Assembly: GCA_015501605.1 (NCBI GenBank)
Contig: JADNRZ010000002.1
Span: 868,001 to 932,000, forward strand
Length of the DNA stretch: 64,000 nt
Direction of reading: 5' to 3'
Source: Panaeolus papilionaceus
Lineage: Eukaryota; Basidiomycota; Agaricomycetes; Agaricales
The position numbers were made by a program, and so were the translations under genes. Shown one piece after another: positions 52,018 to 64,000 of this stretch (the first letter of the stretch is position 1; each line of letters begins with the position of its first letter). A model generated the notes under the pieces. That model saw nothing but the letters and a program-made list of their open reading frames with translations, was not told the origin of the DNA and ran no database searches.

Positions 52018-53757
52018 CTACCCACGTTGCATCCTGCGGATCAGATTAAGACTTGGTTCCTTCTCTTCGTATTGGGTGACGATGTTAAGCTTCCCGGCGG
52101 CTTCCAAGTCGGGGTCACCCCTAGATCTCGTCAATTTCTTCCAAAGAAGCCACACTAGGAAGATGACGACAGTGAGTGGTATGGTGATAGCAGGGAACAA
52201 CCACCACTGAGAACCGGGTGATACGACATGGTTTCCGTCCTTATCGGATTCCGTTTCGAATAAAACCATGCTGAAAATGGCCTATGTGGGTTGAGCATGA
52301 GTGCAATTAAGATGAGTGCATTTAGCTCGATCGAGAGATTGAAGCGTACCGAAACAAAGGTGCCAGGTAAAAACAGCATTGTCAACGCAGCTACACTGTA
52401 TGGCATGCGTATGAGAAATGAGAAAACCGCATCCTGCGCACGGGAAATGTAAGCTCGTACGTTATCATGGCAGTGGAATTTTTTTGAGCAGCTGTGGCAA
52501 TTTTCGAGGTGAATTCTGCGATATCCATATTCAGAGAGCTACCCTGTTGGGTTGAGAAACCGATGAATAGATTGATACGAATTTTGAGGCGCTCCGAAGC
52601 CGAATTTATTCCCCTCAGCACATTATCTGTTTGGGTAAGGGTAAATTGTAACGACTCAGCAGTAGACTCGTGGTATTGCTGAACAGGATGGCAAAGTGAC
52701 ACATAACGCTCATGAAACCTTGTAAGGTAGTCGAGGCGTGATTTGAGATCTCTGAAAGAGGATGTCATATCATGAAGATGTTCCAACATCGAGTGCAATT
52801 CTTCCACAGCCTCTTGAGATTCTCGAGCTGTTAAGGATCCAATAGGTTTGTCTGCCTGTGGAAAAATAAATGAATTCAAGCAAAGTCATGAAGCGACATG
52901 AGAGAAGACGGACATATTTGTCGAGATTTTCCAGAGGACCAAAAATTTGCATATTCCATTGGCGGAAAGTTTCGTCGGCAATAAACACATCTGTGGCAAA
53001 TGGTTCCAAAAGGCTTGTTGCTTGTGTCGTTTTGGAAAAGGCTAGAAGCAAATTTTTTGCCTCGTCTGGACAGCGATGGATGATATAGGTAGACGTTCCC
53101 GCGGAGAGGCTGAGGGAAAACCAAGTCATCCCGATAGATGTATCCTCATCAGGGTGGAGAACATGATAAAATCCGTCTACGAGTGATTGGTCAACATAGC
53201 AAGCTACAGCCAGCAGGCGATTATCAAACCCAGTGATATCAAGTCTCCCTTCCCATCTCGCCTGACTGCGCTCCAAGGGTCAATCATCACGGGATCCAGA
53301 ATATTTCTCAGAAACAGAAGCGATAGGCCATAATGTTGTCGCATAAATTTAATAGTCAGATTGTTGGATAGCTCCGTATTGATGTTGTCTGGTGTAGTGC
53401 CCTCAAGGTAACCCCAGTTATTGGTGAATCTTGGGTACGAATGGTAAATCGACAGTCCGCAAGAGATTCAAAGAATGGTTCATTACATTATTCTCAATTG
53501 TGGAGAATTTGACTTTGAGTTAGTCTTGATAAAGCGCGGTGAGTCCTAGATTGTGCAGAGAGAAAGCTAAAGGGTCTTACTTGGACCTGCCTAACCAGAG
53601 CGGAATGATTCAAATTTGGTTTCCAGATGGTATTGCCATTTGATATTTCGAGAATGTCTAGAGAAACCTGCTCTGGTTTGTAGGTAGATGGAAGAGTGGT
53701 TGTTGCATCGACGATGGAATATCGAAACTCAAGCCCTGGATGTCGCAGATTGCTCAT
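52018..53757 (-). CDS. CorA-like fungal membrane protein
   Basis: From ATG 53757 (MSNLRHPGLEFRYS) the gene runs to TAG 52018. A cytoplasmic domain with a long helical section (EEALHSML-like coil near 52740, RLDYLTRFHERYV) precedes two closely spaced C-terminal membrane helices: AALTMLFLPGTFVS joined to IFSMVLFE, then WWLFPAITIPLTVVIFLVWLLW. The helix pair with a short loop is typical of the CorA/ZntB superfamily, and many fungi carry expanded, divergent copies. The ion-selectivity GMN motif of true Mg2+ channels is not seen at the end of the first helix, so transport activity should not be assumed. Exon borders at 53280-53560 are approximate. Confidence 0.75.
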
Positions 53758-54184
53758 TGTGGGTTTGGTGAGGAAGAAAGCAAGGAGACCGCAGGGGAAC
53801 CGAAATGAAGAACGATAACTGCTTGCTTGGTTTTACCTCATTCCGCAGGGTGTAACAACCTGTACATAGAAGCTTTCACGATATGAGCAGATGACCATGG
53901 AGCTGAGACGGCATGTTTTTTCGCCACAAAGTTGACGTCGACTAAATATAAAAAATGACATTTTAATACATGCAAATGTCGATGGTTGTCAAAACGTTGT
54001 GCGGTTGTTGTGGACGATGGTGGTCAAAGGTTGAAATTCGAAGTGGATGTGCAGATGTTTGGCTTGGCCTTGGCGTGGTTTTGGCAGTCTCTATCAATTC
54101 AAGTGTGACTTACTTTCCTCTTACAACCAACTTTGAGTCTTTGACAGCCCTTGCGTCCAAACTTTGCTGAGTGCCTTCACGACA
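53758..54184. other. Divergent promoter region
   Basis: Spacer between the CorA-like and Ser/Pro-rich genes; an ORF at 53970-54170 shows no motif. I see no gene. Confidence 0.5.
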
Positions 54185-56256
54185 ATGAGCAGCAGCTCTT
54201 CAGCAGCTTTAAAGCCAAAGGTAATTGAGGATAACAACATTATAGTCATTTATAGATGACTTGGCTGACAATCCGACTGATAGGTTACAGTTAAACTTAA
54301 CTATAGGTCAAATGCAAGTTCAGTATATGCATCTACTTCTCGTCCAGCTAGTCCCTCTAAAGCACCGGGAATAAAATCTCGACTGGAACCTGTATCTCCA
54401 ACGAATACAAATGTTTCAATGAATAGTGTCACGTCAACAACATTCCGGCCAAGAGCTAAGGTTAACAGCAGTGCCACGACGCGCAAAGTAGCTGCGACCA
54501 GTTAGATCATTCAATTTATACACATTGTGTGGTACTGAATCCCTTACTAGATAGTGCGGCATCTACTCCTCGTGCTGGCTCACCAACTAAACTACCGTCG
54601 CGAGTTCGAAGTACAGTTACATCTCCAACGAATGGCCCAAAGGCCCCAGGCTTTCGACCACGGACTCCTGTCTCGATACCAGCCACCCCAGAACTACGTC
54701 CCCGTGTCACCCCATCAAACAGTCCGTCAGAGGTGTCCGAGATTTCACGAACGCGTTCAGGGAGCTCCTCACTACACCATGCGGCGTCATTTTCCGCCTT
54801 CCCTGCATCCAGCTCTGCAGACTTGGACAAGCCCTCACTTTCATCAATACCTCCCCGACTACAGCCCTCAAAGTCTGTTCTAGGGCTGTCCGATCGTGAT
54901 AATACCGACCCTCCACCTCTACGGATACGTTCCAAGGTTTCAAATCTAGCCAAGTCCTTTACAGATGGCGATAGTACTACCAATGGAACGGTTGGAAGTC
55001 CACCGTTGCAACTGCGTCCTGGAACAATCCCAAGAGCGAGAACGGCTTCAATATCCTCCAATGTGTCTGCATCACTTAATCCTACGAGTCCACCTCCCCA
55101 GTTCTATCCGATCACGACCGCATCCCCTGCTGCCAATCCACATCGTTTCGCTTCTTCGAGATCCCCACCTCCACGAACGACCCACGCCCTTCCTCAGAAT
55201 CTTTTTCAGGGATTTAATAATGCAATGGATGATTCTACATCCCGCCCTAAAGCAAGAATGACCACAGGAGCGACTGCGAAAGTCGACCCTGTGTCCATTC
55301 CTCTTCCGCCGCATTCTCCGCCTGCATCCGCTCTTTCATTTTCTTCCCGCTCCTCTGTTTCCCGCTCATCCGCGAGCGTCTCCTATAATCCAGAATCTCA
55401 TTCACCCAGCTCAGGCTTGAGCAGTGGAGGGTTGAGTCCCTCAACACAGTATGCCTCCACTAGCACAGACCAATTGAAATCGACATTGGATAACCTACTA
55501 CGATATACATCCACTGTCGATGATCGGGATAGTGGACACGATCAGGATTCAGATGCTGAACCAGGGAATTCTGCAGAACACAAGGTCAAGGCAGCAGCCA
55601 AGTCAAATCGAAAGGTACAACCTAACTGTCCTGCTTCTATGTGTGTCTAATCATTCCCCCAGATTGCCGACCTTGAAATAACAAATCGCTCCCTATTAGC
55701 TATAAATGCCTCATTAGAAGATACCAAGCATCGTCAAGCTAAAGAAATCAGGGACTTACGACGAAAGTTACGCGAATCGCGTCTCATTCTTCCACCTAAA
55801 GCATACAGAGCTGTCAAGTCCTCTTTAGGTCCAGAAGATTTGGCCGATGACGACGAACTAGACGATGAAGAGGAGAGTGGAGATGAAGAGGTTGGTGATG
55901 GCGATGAAACCTACAAGCGTATCAAAATCGTTTTGGATAACCTCCTGAAAACCGGCCAGATGGCACTCGAAACCAAGTCTTCAGACTTCCAGGAAGGCGG
56001 GAAAGGAGGTGCGAAAGTCCTCAGTGCCCAGGAAGTACGAACCTGGCGCGGGCAGGAGGATGATAACGACGACGACTCGTTATTTGAGCGCCCCAACAGT
56101 CCAAAAACTAACGGGCCAAACACATTAGACGACTCTTTCAGTGAACTTGGTGACCCAAGCATCACTTCGGAAGACGAAGTCGAAGCCATGACCGTCTTTT
56201 CAAGATCACCACCCCAGAGCCCCCCACCACCTATTCTCATCACTCAACCCTTATAA
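54185..56256 (+). CDS. Ser/Pro-rich disordered protein with C-terminal coiled coil
   Basis: The ATG at 54185 (MSSSSSAALKPK) is joined through an acceptor just before GTTACAG, giving VTVKLNYRSNASSV. A long Ser/Pro/Thr-rich disordered region follows in the large exon (about 54550-55615) with many S-P and T-P sites. The next exon begins IADLEITNRSLLAINASLE and continues into a short coil rich in Arg and Lys (KEIRDLRRKLRESRLILPP). An acidic run (DDDELDDEEESGDEEVGDGDE) and a Ser/Asp-rich tail end at TAA 56256. The LEITN..LLAINASLE segment looks conserved among fungal proteins of unknown function. No enzyme domain is seen. Confidence 0.75.
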
Positions 56257-56708
56257 TGCCGATCCCATTTTTATTCTCTATTCGTTATGATGACTCGAGA
56301 GCTATGGAACTTATATCTTCAGTTAATGCATTGCTGGCATCTAGATACCTCTTTTCTTATTCATTTCACGTTTATGTTTCAGAACGCTCTGCATTCATTG
56401 ACATTTTAACCACTGACACTCTTTATCATTATACTGGCTCAAACGGATTTCAAGGGAACACAAACCATTCCTTGCCTCTTTTTCACTTTCACAATCAACA
56501 ACATACATCATCATTGTCGCGACTTCCATCCATCCATTCATTATATCTAATCAAACTCACAATTCATATGTAGAACGTAGATTGTCCAATGGGAATAAAA
56601 AAAGACTATGTTAAAATATATGTATATCCCTACCTCAACTTCGCAAACAATTTGGTTAAAAATGTGTTGGAATATTCTTTCTGTGGTCATCTTAGCTGCC
56701 ATCGCACA
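56257..56708. other. Convergent 3' spacer
   Basis: AT-rich sequence between the stop codons of the Ser/Pro-rich gene and myosin-I. I see nothing coding. Confidence 0.5.
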
Positions 56709-59700
56709 TCAATCGTCGCCCATGCGTTGCGCCCGTTTAGCAAGCTAAAAATGTATCAGTCAGAAACTGGAGCATAACGACTTGAAGTGACACATGACTT
56801 ACAGCTGCAGCGAGGTCCAACTGGCCAACTGCCATCGCTGGCTTAGCAGCGCCGCCAGATCTTGCGGGAGCCGCAGGGGTTGGCCGAGGTGCACTGGGGA
56901 TCGGTGGCTTGCCACCCCCAACCTTGGGTGGGGCAGGTGCTGATGGTTTGGCTCCAGCGACAGGTGGCTTGGGTTTGGTGGCGACAGGTGGAGGCGGCTT
57001 CGATGCCAGCGAGCTCGATGGACGGGAGTTCGCAGGCGAGCTGTCATTCGTTTCTGACGTTGATTTCTTCCATGGAGCTGCTGATCCGTTGGCTGCTGCC
57101 ATTCCAGGGAAGACTGAAATAGGTTTGGCGCTGGGATTTGCTGTGCTGGCCGCGGGAGTGGGCCTAGAAGCAGCAGAAACCGGAGGAACCTTTCGTGGTG
57201 GAGGTGGAGGTGCTGGTGGGGCGGCTGGTTCAGGTGCCACAAGCTCCAGATAATTATTAGGCGCCCAGGCCTCGACACCGTCCTTCTTGACGAGCCACCA
57301 ACCATTGTTATCTTTTTCAACCAACTCGACAATTTCATCCTTTTTCAAAGACATTTCCCCTTCCTGACCTTCGAATGCAAACTTGGCCCGATAACGTGGC
57401 ACCTCAGGTTTGCTCGGAGGTGGTGGAGGTGGAGGTGGCGCTGCTGCTGCTCGAGGAGGGGCTGGCGGCACCCTGGCTTTCGCAGCTGTAGGTGTGGGTG
57501 TTGTCGTCACTGCTGGAGTTGCTGCTGCTGGTTTAGTGACAGCTGGTTTGGTCGGAACAGGTCTCGAAGAAGCTCCAGGAAGGGGCTTCGCAACAGGTTT
57601 GGGCTTGGAAGCGCCAGGACGTTTCTAAGACAGAATCGGTACAACTAATTGGGTCACGAGGAAGGTTTGAAGACTCACCTCGGGACCTCCTGCTCTAAGA
57701 AGCTTGCCTTGGGTGATTGGTCGCACAATACCGGGCTTTCGCTTAGCTGGTGGTCGTGACAGGCTCTCCGGTGGTTCTCCAGAGGGGACATGGACAGTGT
57801 GGCTCTTGTATTGATCATTTCGTGGGACCGTCTCATCCTTAATGAACTTGATTTGTGCGCGCTTTTCCTTCTTCTTGCAGTAATCAACCCTGGAAAAAAT
57901 ATTCAGCTTTCAATATAAAGAAAAAGAAGCAACATTATGATACGCACGCTGGCCCGATTGTGAGGTTGATGCTGGCGTTGGTCAGTTTCATGAGGTGGGT
58001 GACAAGCTCCGTTTTGAAGACACAGCTGATCACAGGATCGCCCTCCTCGGAAGGTGGGCCATTGATGACCTACAAATAGGTCAGATCATTCAATAAGTTC
58101 GTAGAAGGATGATCATACCAGCCAATCGTCACGAAGGTTCGACATCGAAATGCCCTTGATGGTAACGAGAGGTATCTTTCTCTCCATATTCATAGCCATT
58201 TGCCCATTCTCGGCAGTCGTGATAACGATATGAACGGCCTTTTCCGTCTGGACACAACCAACGTTAACTGACACTCACAATAGGGTCATTGGATACATAC
58301 CACAACCAAGAAACGCGGGCTGGGTTTACTCGATCGCCCAAACTTGGAGACCAAAAGCTGAGCTCGAGAACTGAATGTAACGTGTTCCCCTGGAGGAATA
58401 ATTAACACCCCTGCCAACCCTTTACACACACAGAAATAAACTCACTGTTGAGCCCACAGGCCTGCGAAAGTTGCTCTCCCAAGCTGGTTTTGCCATTGAT
58501 GTCAAGGTAATCGCCCATAAAGCGCCTATAGCTGAGCAAACTAAATCTGCGGCGTTCTTTACGCTTCGCTAGGACCTGGTGGCCGTAGTCACGAATCTGA
58601 GCGTAGACAATAGCTTCTTTGTTATTCTTCCAGAAGCGTTGGATTCGGCGAGCGCACTCGTTCCTGTATCTCATATAGTTTCTCCATGCTCTCTGAATGC
58701 GGCTAGCCATATTGTGCCAGTAGCGATCACGCATGGTTTCCAGTGCAAACAGCTAAATATTCCACATCAGTTGTGATTCGAATGTGAGCAGTGTTGGACA
58801 CGTACAGTTTCAGGATTCTTGATGAAAGCCTTTGTCACTCCCATCTGCCATTCATCTTTGGGTATCCCCGTGTCCTTCAGGATTTGCTGGCAGCCAGATT
58901 TAGGGTCACCAGTCCAGGTATATTCACCGGCATACGACGTGTTAGGAGATAGAAGGTAGAACCGTTCAACCATTTTCTCGAAGGTATTTCTGTACGCGAA
59001 ACCAGCACGACGAATGCGGATGTTCTCTTGCAATCCAAGGTACTTGATTTGATGAAGAATCGCCTTGGTGTCATACTCGGATGCGCTACGGTTCTGGTTG
59101 GGCTTGATCGTACGAATGTAAGAAGGTTGTGCTTTCATCAGGTTATCCACCAAAGCGCCAGCAGATTGCTAGAGAGCCGTGTCGTGGGATAAGCATTTGT
59201 AAAGAGTCATCTGAGATATCCATACCTTGATCCTGTCACCGGCTGTTGGAGGGCGCTTCTTGCTGTTGGGATCAGGGCGATCGGGGAAAAGAGTTTGCAG
59301 GAATGTATTGCCACTGGATGCGATGAGGTCAAGTAGATCCTTGATCAGCGAATCCTTATTTTTATCGGTCATTCCTGCAACATTATACATGACATCTCCG
59401 GCATAGTGTCGCACGAGGAATTGAGCGCCGCGAGCCTCGAAGTGTGCATTTGACGATAGCATGGCGGTTCGTTGGACGAAGCTGTTATCAGCGGCCGCAG
59501 GATCAGCATGCGCTGTTGCGCAAGCGTCGTTGAGCGCTGCAAAGATACCAGGGGGTCGACGTTCCTCGATGAGGTCGCAAACGATCTTGTTGTTAAAATA
59601 CTTGATGGGTGTCCACTGGATCTGTTCTTTGACGTATTCTTCTTGTTCCGTCTTCAAAGTAAGCTCGATAAAGATTTGTTGCAGTTTCTCGTTGACGTAG

Positions 59701-61426
59701 TTGATGCAGAGTTGTTCGAACGAGTTGTCCTACGAGAGTTTAGTTGAACGTTTCATGCCGCAGAGAGAAAAGGCGAACCTCGAAGATTTCAAATCCGAAG
59801 ATATCCTATAGCAATGTCCCCTTCAGCTGTAACTCCTCGTGCGTATGCCATACAAACTCACCAAAATGCCAATGACTTGTGCATACGCTGACCGTGTCTT
59901 CATAGAGACGTTCACGCGGGAAACAATCCATTCGAAGAGATTGTTGTAAATAGCTTTAGCAAGCGCATCACGACCAGAGGAAGCCTGAGCAGGGTTCAGA
60001 GGTACATCATAGATGGATCCTCTGCGTCCCCCTCTCGTCGTCTCCATGACACGAGTTGTAAGGACTTTCTGGACCTGAGCAGAATCCACCTCCATAAGGT
60101 ACGCAACAAAGTCTGTTACGTTGGTATCTTGAATCACAGAGTTACCATCATCACCCTCTTCAAACTGAACATTTCCGAGCCATAGGATAATGGCAAGCAT
60201 CTTGAGTATCTCGTTCTGCTCTTCTCCTGACAGTCCGATGACGTTCATAGCCGTCTACAGGTCGAGTGTTCAGAATGGGATTTAAAGGATTGTGATTAAC
60301 ATACCAGAGTGTCATTATAATCCTTCGTATCGTCAATGTCGGATACTGATAGACAGTTACTCATGCTGGTGTACGCATAAGCTTCGGGTCCTTGTAAACC
60401 AAAGGCCTCTGTGATAAATGGTTAGGGAGCCAGTTTTAGATAGGTGGAATCTCGAATGCTATCTACCTCGATGTTCATCTGATGCAGCCTTGGTGAACTG
60501 ATAGAAGATGTGGAAGTTGCGTTCATTCTCAACTTGGCCCACAACGCGACTCTTCTCCAACAGATAGTTGGTGATCTGAGCTCCTACGGGTTCACCTCGA
60601 TCGTTAAACATGATCTCTAGGTATTTACCCTACACAATTGACAGCATGAGAACAGAATTTGAATGACGTAGGTAGATGCTCACTTACATGTCGACTAGAG
60701 TTGTTATTTCGCAGTGTTTTTGCGCATCCAAAACTCTCCAGCAGGGGGTTGGTCGCCAGCACCATGTCCTTAATTTCCTGAATACTACTATCCTGACCAC
60801 CTGAAACGGCTGCAATATATTGCATGATACGCTTGGCTGCCTCTGTTTTTCCAGCCCCTGATTCTCCAGATATAATGACGCATTGATTTTCGTGATACGC
60901 ATTCATGTTGTAATATGCACTCTCCGCAATACCAAACACGTGTGGCGGAACCTCTAATCTGTTCTTTCCCTGGTACTTCTTCAAAATCTCGTCCGTGTAG
61001 ATACCAAGATCTGTGTCCAAAGTTAACAAGGCCAACAAGGCCAGAATGGTGCTCCAACGTACCTCTGAATGGGTTAACGGATATCAAAACAGCTCCAATA
61101 TACGTGTAGATCTCCTGATTCGTCCAACGTTTCTGAAGATTCTCGTTGATGCTTTCGTTGCTGATCGTGGTCAATAAAGTCATGTCGGACACTCCGACCT
61201 GTTTCTTCTTGAACCCCTCCTTCCAATCAGCCTAATCCAAGGTCGCCATTAGTATCAAAAAAGGCCCATATCCCAATGTTCATATTTACCTTCGCGACCT
61301 TGCCTTGAGCTGCGGAGGACTTCTTCGCTGCAGGCGTCACCTTCTTCCCCGCTTTCTTTGAAGGGGCCTATACCACCCAAGCAACATCAGAACTATGACA
61401 GATGGCTTATGCATCACACATACCAT
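56709..61426 (-). CDS. Class I myosin (Myo3/Myo5/MyoA type)
   Basis: The ATG at 61424-61426 is followed at once by an intron, then [16 protein letters not shown]. The motor has the P-loop [13 protein letters not shown], switch-like NNNSSRH and LEPKN..-type actin-binding segments. The TEDS site is Ser in [11 protein letters not shown], where PAK kinases phosphorylate fungal myosin-I. Two IQ motifs ([22 protein letters not shown]), a TH1 membrane-binding tail, a Pro/Ala-rich region and an SH3 domain ([30 protein letters not shown]) follow. The protein ends [15 protein letters not shown] with TGA at 56709. It drives actin patch assembly and endocytosis. The acidic Arp2/3-binding end is nearly absent. 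The UCS-type chaperone gene is directly upstream on the same strand. Confidence 0.92.
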
Positions 61427-61828
61427 TATGAACGAGTTTAAAAAGAATTCCGACTAATTAGAAGAGTCCACGATGCTCAGAAATGACGACGCTATCCCTG
61501 AATGAAGAAATGATTGAGGAAGATAAGACGGGGATGGTCAAAGAATTGAATCAAGCAGGGCACTATTCAAGTGACGAATCAGGCAAGTCGGCTTCTGCCG
61601 CGCCCTCCGCACAGCACAGCAAGTTCTAATTCCAGTCATCTCGCTTTCATGTCCGCAGCCTTTCAAGTCGTTCATTTAATTTTATTATGCCGCTTTAGAC
61701 ATGACTGCGGCCGCTCTTGCTTCGGTTAAATTTTACATTTACAGCTGTACTATGTTTCAAAATCGAGTCTCACAATACCAAGTCCAAGTGTCCATTTATA
61801 ATGAAAAGGAGTTACTTCAACAGAACGT
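61427..61828. other. Short spacer between myosin-I and its chaperone gene
   Basis: This serves as the myosin-I 5' region and the 3' end of the UCS gene, on the same strand. No other feature is visible. Confidence 0.5.
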
Positions 61829-63841
61829 CTACGACGAGGAAAATGTCTTCACAGCATCAACAGCCTGTCCTAGTATTTGTGGATCGATCCCGTTTGTATT
61901 GGCATTTTTAACCAATGTGAACAGAGCCACCAGTAACTGACTGTCATTGGCCTCTTTGTTGACCTGTTGCTTTTTCTCCAGCGGTACGTGTTTAAAAATG
62001 TTATTGACGCAGAAAACCGCCCTTTGAACGAGTCCAGGGTTTATTTCTACAGGACTGTTGCTCCCTTCTTGAGGAGAGGGGGCGACCATTTGTGCGAGGA
62101 TAGAAAATAGTTTGTGGCGCTCCAGTTGAAGGTCAATCAAGGAGTGGCAGGCTGATGGAAGCGTTGTCAAAGTAGCTAAAGCACCTGACGCTGCAAGCCT
62201 AGTAGGCACGTCCTCAACGTCGGATAATGCGAGAAGGACGTGTAGTTTTGAAGAGGCACGAGAAGATCCATCTCCATAGATTTCAAATAGCTCGTCTGAT
62301 CCTGCAATCAGATTGCAAACCAGCTCTGTAGCGGCACGTCGCACAAGGACATGGTCCTCGAGCATAAGGGTTTCAATCTTGTCAACAAGACCGTCGGCTT
62401 TGACCACCCTCGAGGCGAGTTCTGCGCTGTGGGAAGAGAGGTTTGTAAGACCCATGATGGCTTCGAATCGTTGAAGAAGACTGGACGAAGGGTGCTGGAG
62501 TAGGATCGAAAGCGGGCGTATCATGTCTAGCATTGCGCCAACGTTTGGTCCAAAGACCTGAACCGGGGACGACGTGATGGAAAGCTTTGCGAGGGCTTGT
62601 ATCGTCGGCAAGTATTGGGGATCCAGGTTATCCTTTGCGGGGGCGTTGGAAACGGCATACTTAAGTATGGTTTGCAACACCTTGGAGCCACCTGCCTGTA
62701 GCACTTTCCCTCGATTTTCCTTTTCTTCTACAAAGCTGAGCAGACACCTCCCAACCGCAATTCTGATGCCTGCAGAGTCAACGGCGACTATGGCTCGTGG
62801 AAATACAGGAAGGACACCCGCATCGAGGAGCTGTCGTATCCTCGCTTTTACACGCACATCATCATCGAGTGTTGAGGAGGTAATTGATGCTTTCGAGGGC
62901 TTGCTCATCTCCTTGAGCTTCTCGATGTGTTTCTGTTCCTCGGTGAGCTGAGGTTTAAATGCCACAATAATTTGCAGAACAGTGAGGACGCCATATACTG
63001 TGCTCGAGTTCGCGACGTCTGGGGTGGTGGGCTTCTTGGTCGGGACAAGGGAAAAGAGTGTTTTGAGTAGGTTCTGATTCTTTACCACCCGCTCTTTAAC
63101 AGCAGGATCCGTGCTGAGGTATGCAAGTCCTTCAATAGCATCTACTGTGTTCAAAAGCTTTTCGGATGAAAGGATGCCGATCACAATATCTGTCAGTTGC
63201 CCCATATCTTGTTCATGCACGTCGGACGAAGACTCCTGTGCAGCCGTCCCTTGGTTGGCGGCTCCTTTAGCATATTTGACAAGAGCCAGTGTGCTCGACC
63301 CTCGAAGTACGACGTCATTCTCTTTGTTGGAGTTGAGTTCCAGCCAGCGAATTATTTGAGGTGTAAAAGTTGGCCGACATAAGCTATATCCAGCTGCCTG
63401 ACTTAACAGGTGTGCGATGGCCTGGTATAGATTTTGTGAGGAAGTGAGGTCTATGGTATCCATAACGTTCTCCACAACTCCTTCCGCCGAGAAAACGACG
63501 GTAGCAGACGATGAATCCACTTGGAATAGGGCGGTAAGGAAATCAATTCCATTCAGGAGCAGTTGTTCCGCTGTTTCTGACAATAGGTCGTTTAACTTGG
63601 GTTGAAATATACTGACGATAGACCGTGTAGCCCCTTCGGGATTTGTCTTTTTGGAGTTTCGAAAAGCCTGACACAAAGCAGAGAGACAAACATAGGCCTT
63701 GGGCCGTAGATTCGTGATATCTTGTCTTGTTGACAAGAATGCACCGACAAGATTGTTGATTTCGTCTGGTAGTAGGGTTGGTTCGGCCCCGCCGCGTAAT
63801 TTTTTGAGAATTTGATTTAATTCTTCATCCATCGCAGTCAT
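61829..63841 (-). CDS. UCS-domain myosin chaperone (UNC-45/She4/Cro1-like)
   Basis: A single, intronless frame of about 670 residues; the ATG at 63841 (MTAMDEELNQILKKLRGG) is preferred, because the extension upstream has no ATG. It is built of helical armadillo-like repeats, for example VVLRGSSTLALVKYAKG, IRQLLDAGVLPVFPRAIVA, GRCLLSFVEEKENRGKVLQ, FEAIMGLTNLSSHSAELA and VRRAATELVCNLIAGS. These match the UNC-45 central/UCS region; the animal N-terminal TPR domain is absent, as in fungal She4, Rng3 and Cro1. The family folds and stabilises myosin motor domains. The intronless structure contrasts with almost every neighbour. The gene lies 402 bp upstream of myosin-I. Confidence 0.88.
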   Translation of the reverse strand: MTAMDEELNQILKKLRGGAEPTLLPDEINNLVGAFLSTRQDITNLRPKAYVCLSALCQAFRNSKKTNPEGATRSIVSIFQPKLNDLLSETAEQLLLNGIDFLTALFQVDSSSATVVFSAEGVVENVMDTIDLTSSQNLYQAIAHLLSQAAGYSLCRPTFTPQIIRWLELNSNKENDVVLRGSSTLALVKYAKGAANQGTAAQESSSDVHEQDMGQLTDIVIGILSSEKLLNTVDAIEGLAYLSTDPAVKERVVKNQNLLKTLFSLVPTKKPTTPDVANSSTVYGVLTVLQIIVAFKPQLTEEQKHIEKLKEMSKPSKASITSSTLDDDVRVKARIRQLLDAGVLPVFPRAIVAVDSAGIRIAVGRCLLSFVEEKENRGKVLQAGGSKVLQTILKYAVSNAPAKDNLDPQYLPTIQALAKLSITSSPVQVFGPNVGAMLDMIRPLSILLQHPSSSLLQRFEAIMGLTNLSSHSAELASRVVKADGLVDKIETLMLEDHVLVRRAATELVCNLIAGSDELFEIYGDGSSRASSKLHVLLALSDVEDVPTRLAASGALATLTTLPSACHSLIDLQLERHKLFSILAQMVAPSPQEGSNSPVEINPGLVQRAVFCVNNIFKHVPLEKKQQVNKEANDSQLLVALFTLVKNANTNGIDPQILGQAVDAVKTFSSS

Positions 63842-64000
63842 TGTAAGAAGAAGGAGAGAGATAGAATCCAAATCGATGTATGATGGCCATAGTCGTGATC
63901 AAGTTCTATTGAGAGATCGTGAGCAAACTGGGTGAAGGTGAACAAAATTGATCCGGTCTTTTTAAACTCCATACGCTTTTGATAAAGCTTCATCTTCAAA
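63842..64000. other. Promoter side of the UCS chaperone gene
   Basis: Upstream flank running to the window edge. I see no further feature. Confidence 0.4.

Noticed and set aside
54516..55061. Minus-strand ORF opposite the Ser/Pro-rich gene
   Set aside because: Antisense shadow of low-complexity coding sequence.
57410..57628. Gly/Ala-rich plus-strand ORF near the myosin tail
   Set aside because: Antisense of the Pro/Ala-rich tail region of myosin-I.

Overview
The window looks like nuclear DNA from a mushroom-forming basidiomycete (Agaricomycetes). Genes are dense and sit on both strands. Most are cut by many 50-60 nt GT-AG introns, some exons are only 3-24 nt long, and the products are typical fungal housekeeping proteins. 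I count 26 protein genes (one cut by the window edge) and one intron-containing tRNA. I found no mobile element, no CRISPR array and no prokaryote-like operon.

Left part (1-21.6 kb): the 3' end of an NBR1/p62-like autophagy receptor; RIB7 (riboflavin pathway); a short-chain dehydrogenase; proteasome subunit beta-3; a MOCS1-type gene joining MoaA and MoaC (molybdenum cofactor); a TXNDC17-like thioredoxin; a secreted Thr/Ser-rich repeat protein; the mitochondrial aspartate/glutamate carrier; TRM5; tRNA-Glu(CTC); a TatD/Scn1-type metal-dependent hydrolase; and the Golgi SNARE GOS1.

Middle (21.6-42 kb): a small NTF2-like protein, an Lgl/Sro7/tomosyn WD40 protein, a coiled-coil protein of about 1,500 residues with many CDK-type sites, a DUF89/ARMT1 phosphatase, a secreted pepsin-type protease and an RNF126-like RING E3 ligase. 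The largest gene-free stretch (35.3-37.2 kb) lies before the protease.

Right part (42-64 kb): a full-length ABCC transporter, two membrane proteins of unknown function, a Gly/Tyr-rich protein with an 11-nt exon, riboflavin synthase RIB5, a CorA-like membrane protein, a Ser/Pro-rich protein with a short C-terminal coil, class I myosin, and directly upstream of it on the same strand its likely UCS-domain chaperone (UNC-45/She4/Cro1).

The observations I rate highest are an in-frame alternatively spliceable stop between the MoaA and MoaC halves of the MOCS1 gene, the adjacency of myosin-I and its chaperone, three GC-AG introns supported by reading frame, two LC3-interacting-type motifs in the NBR1-like tail, and a myosin-I tail that nearly lacks the acidic Arp2/3-binding end. 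I see no convincing evidence of an entirely new biological system. Exon boundaries come from reading-frame continuity and splice consensus, not from transcripts.
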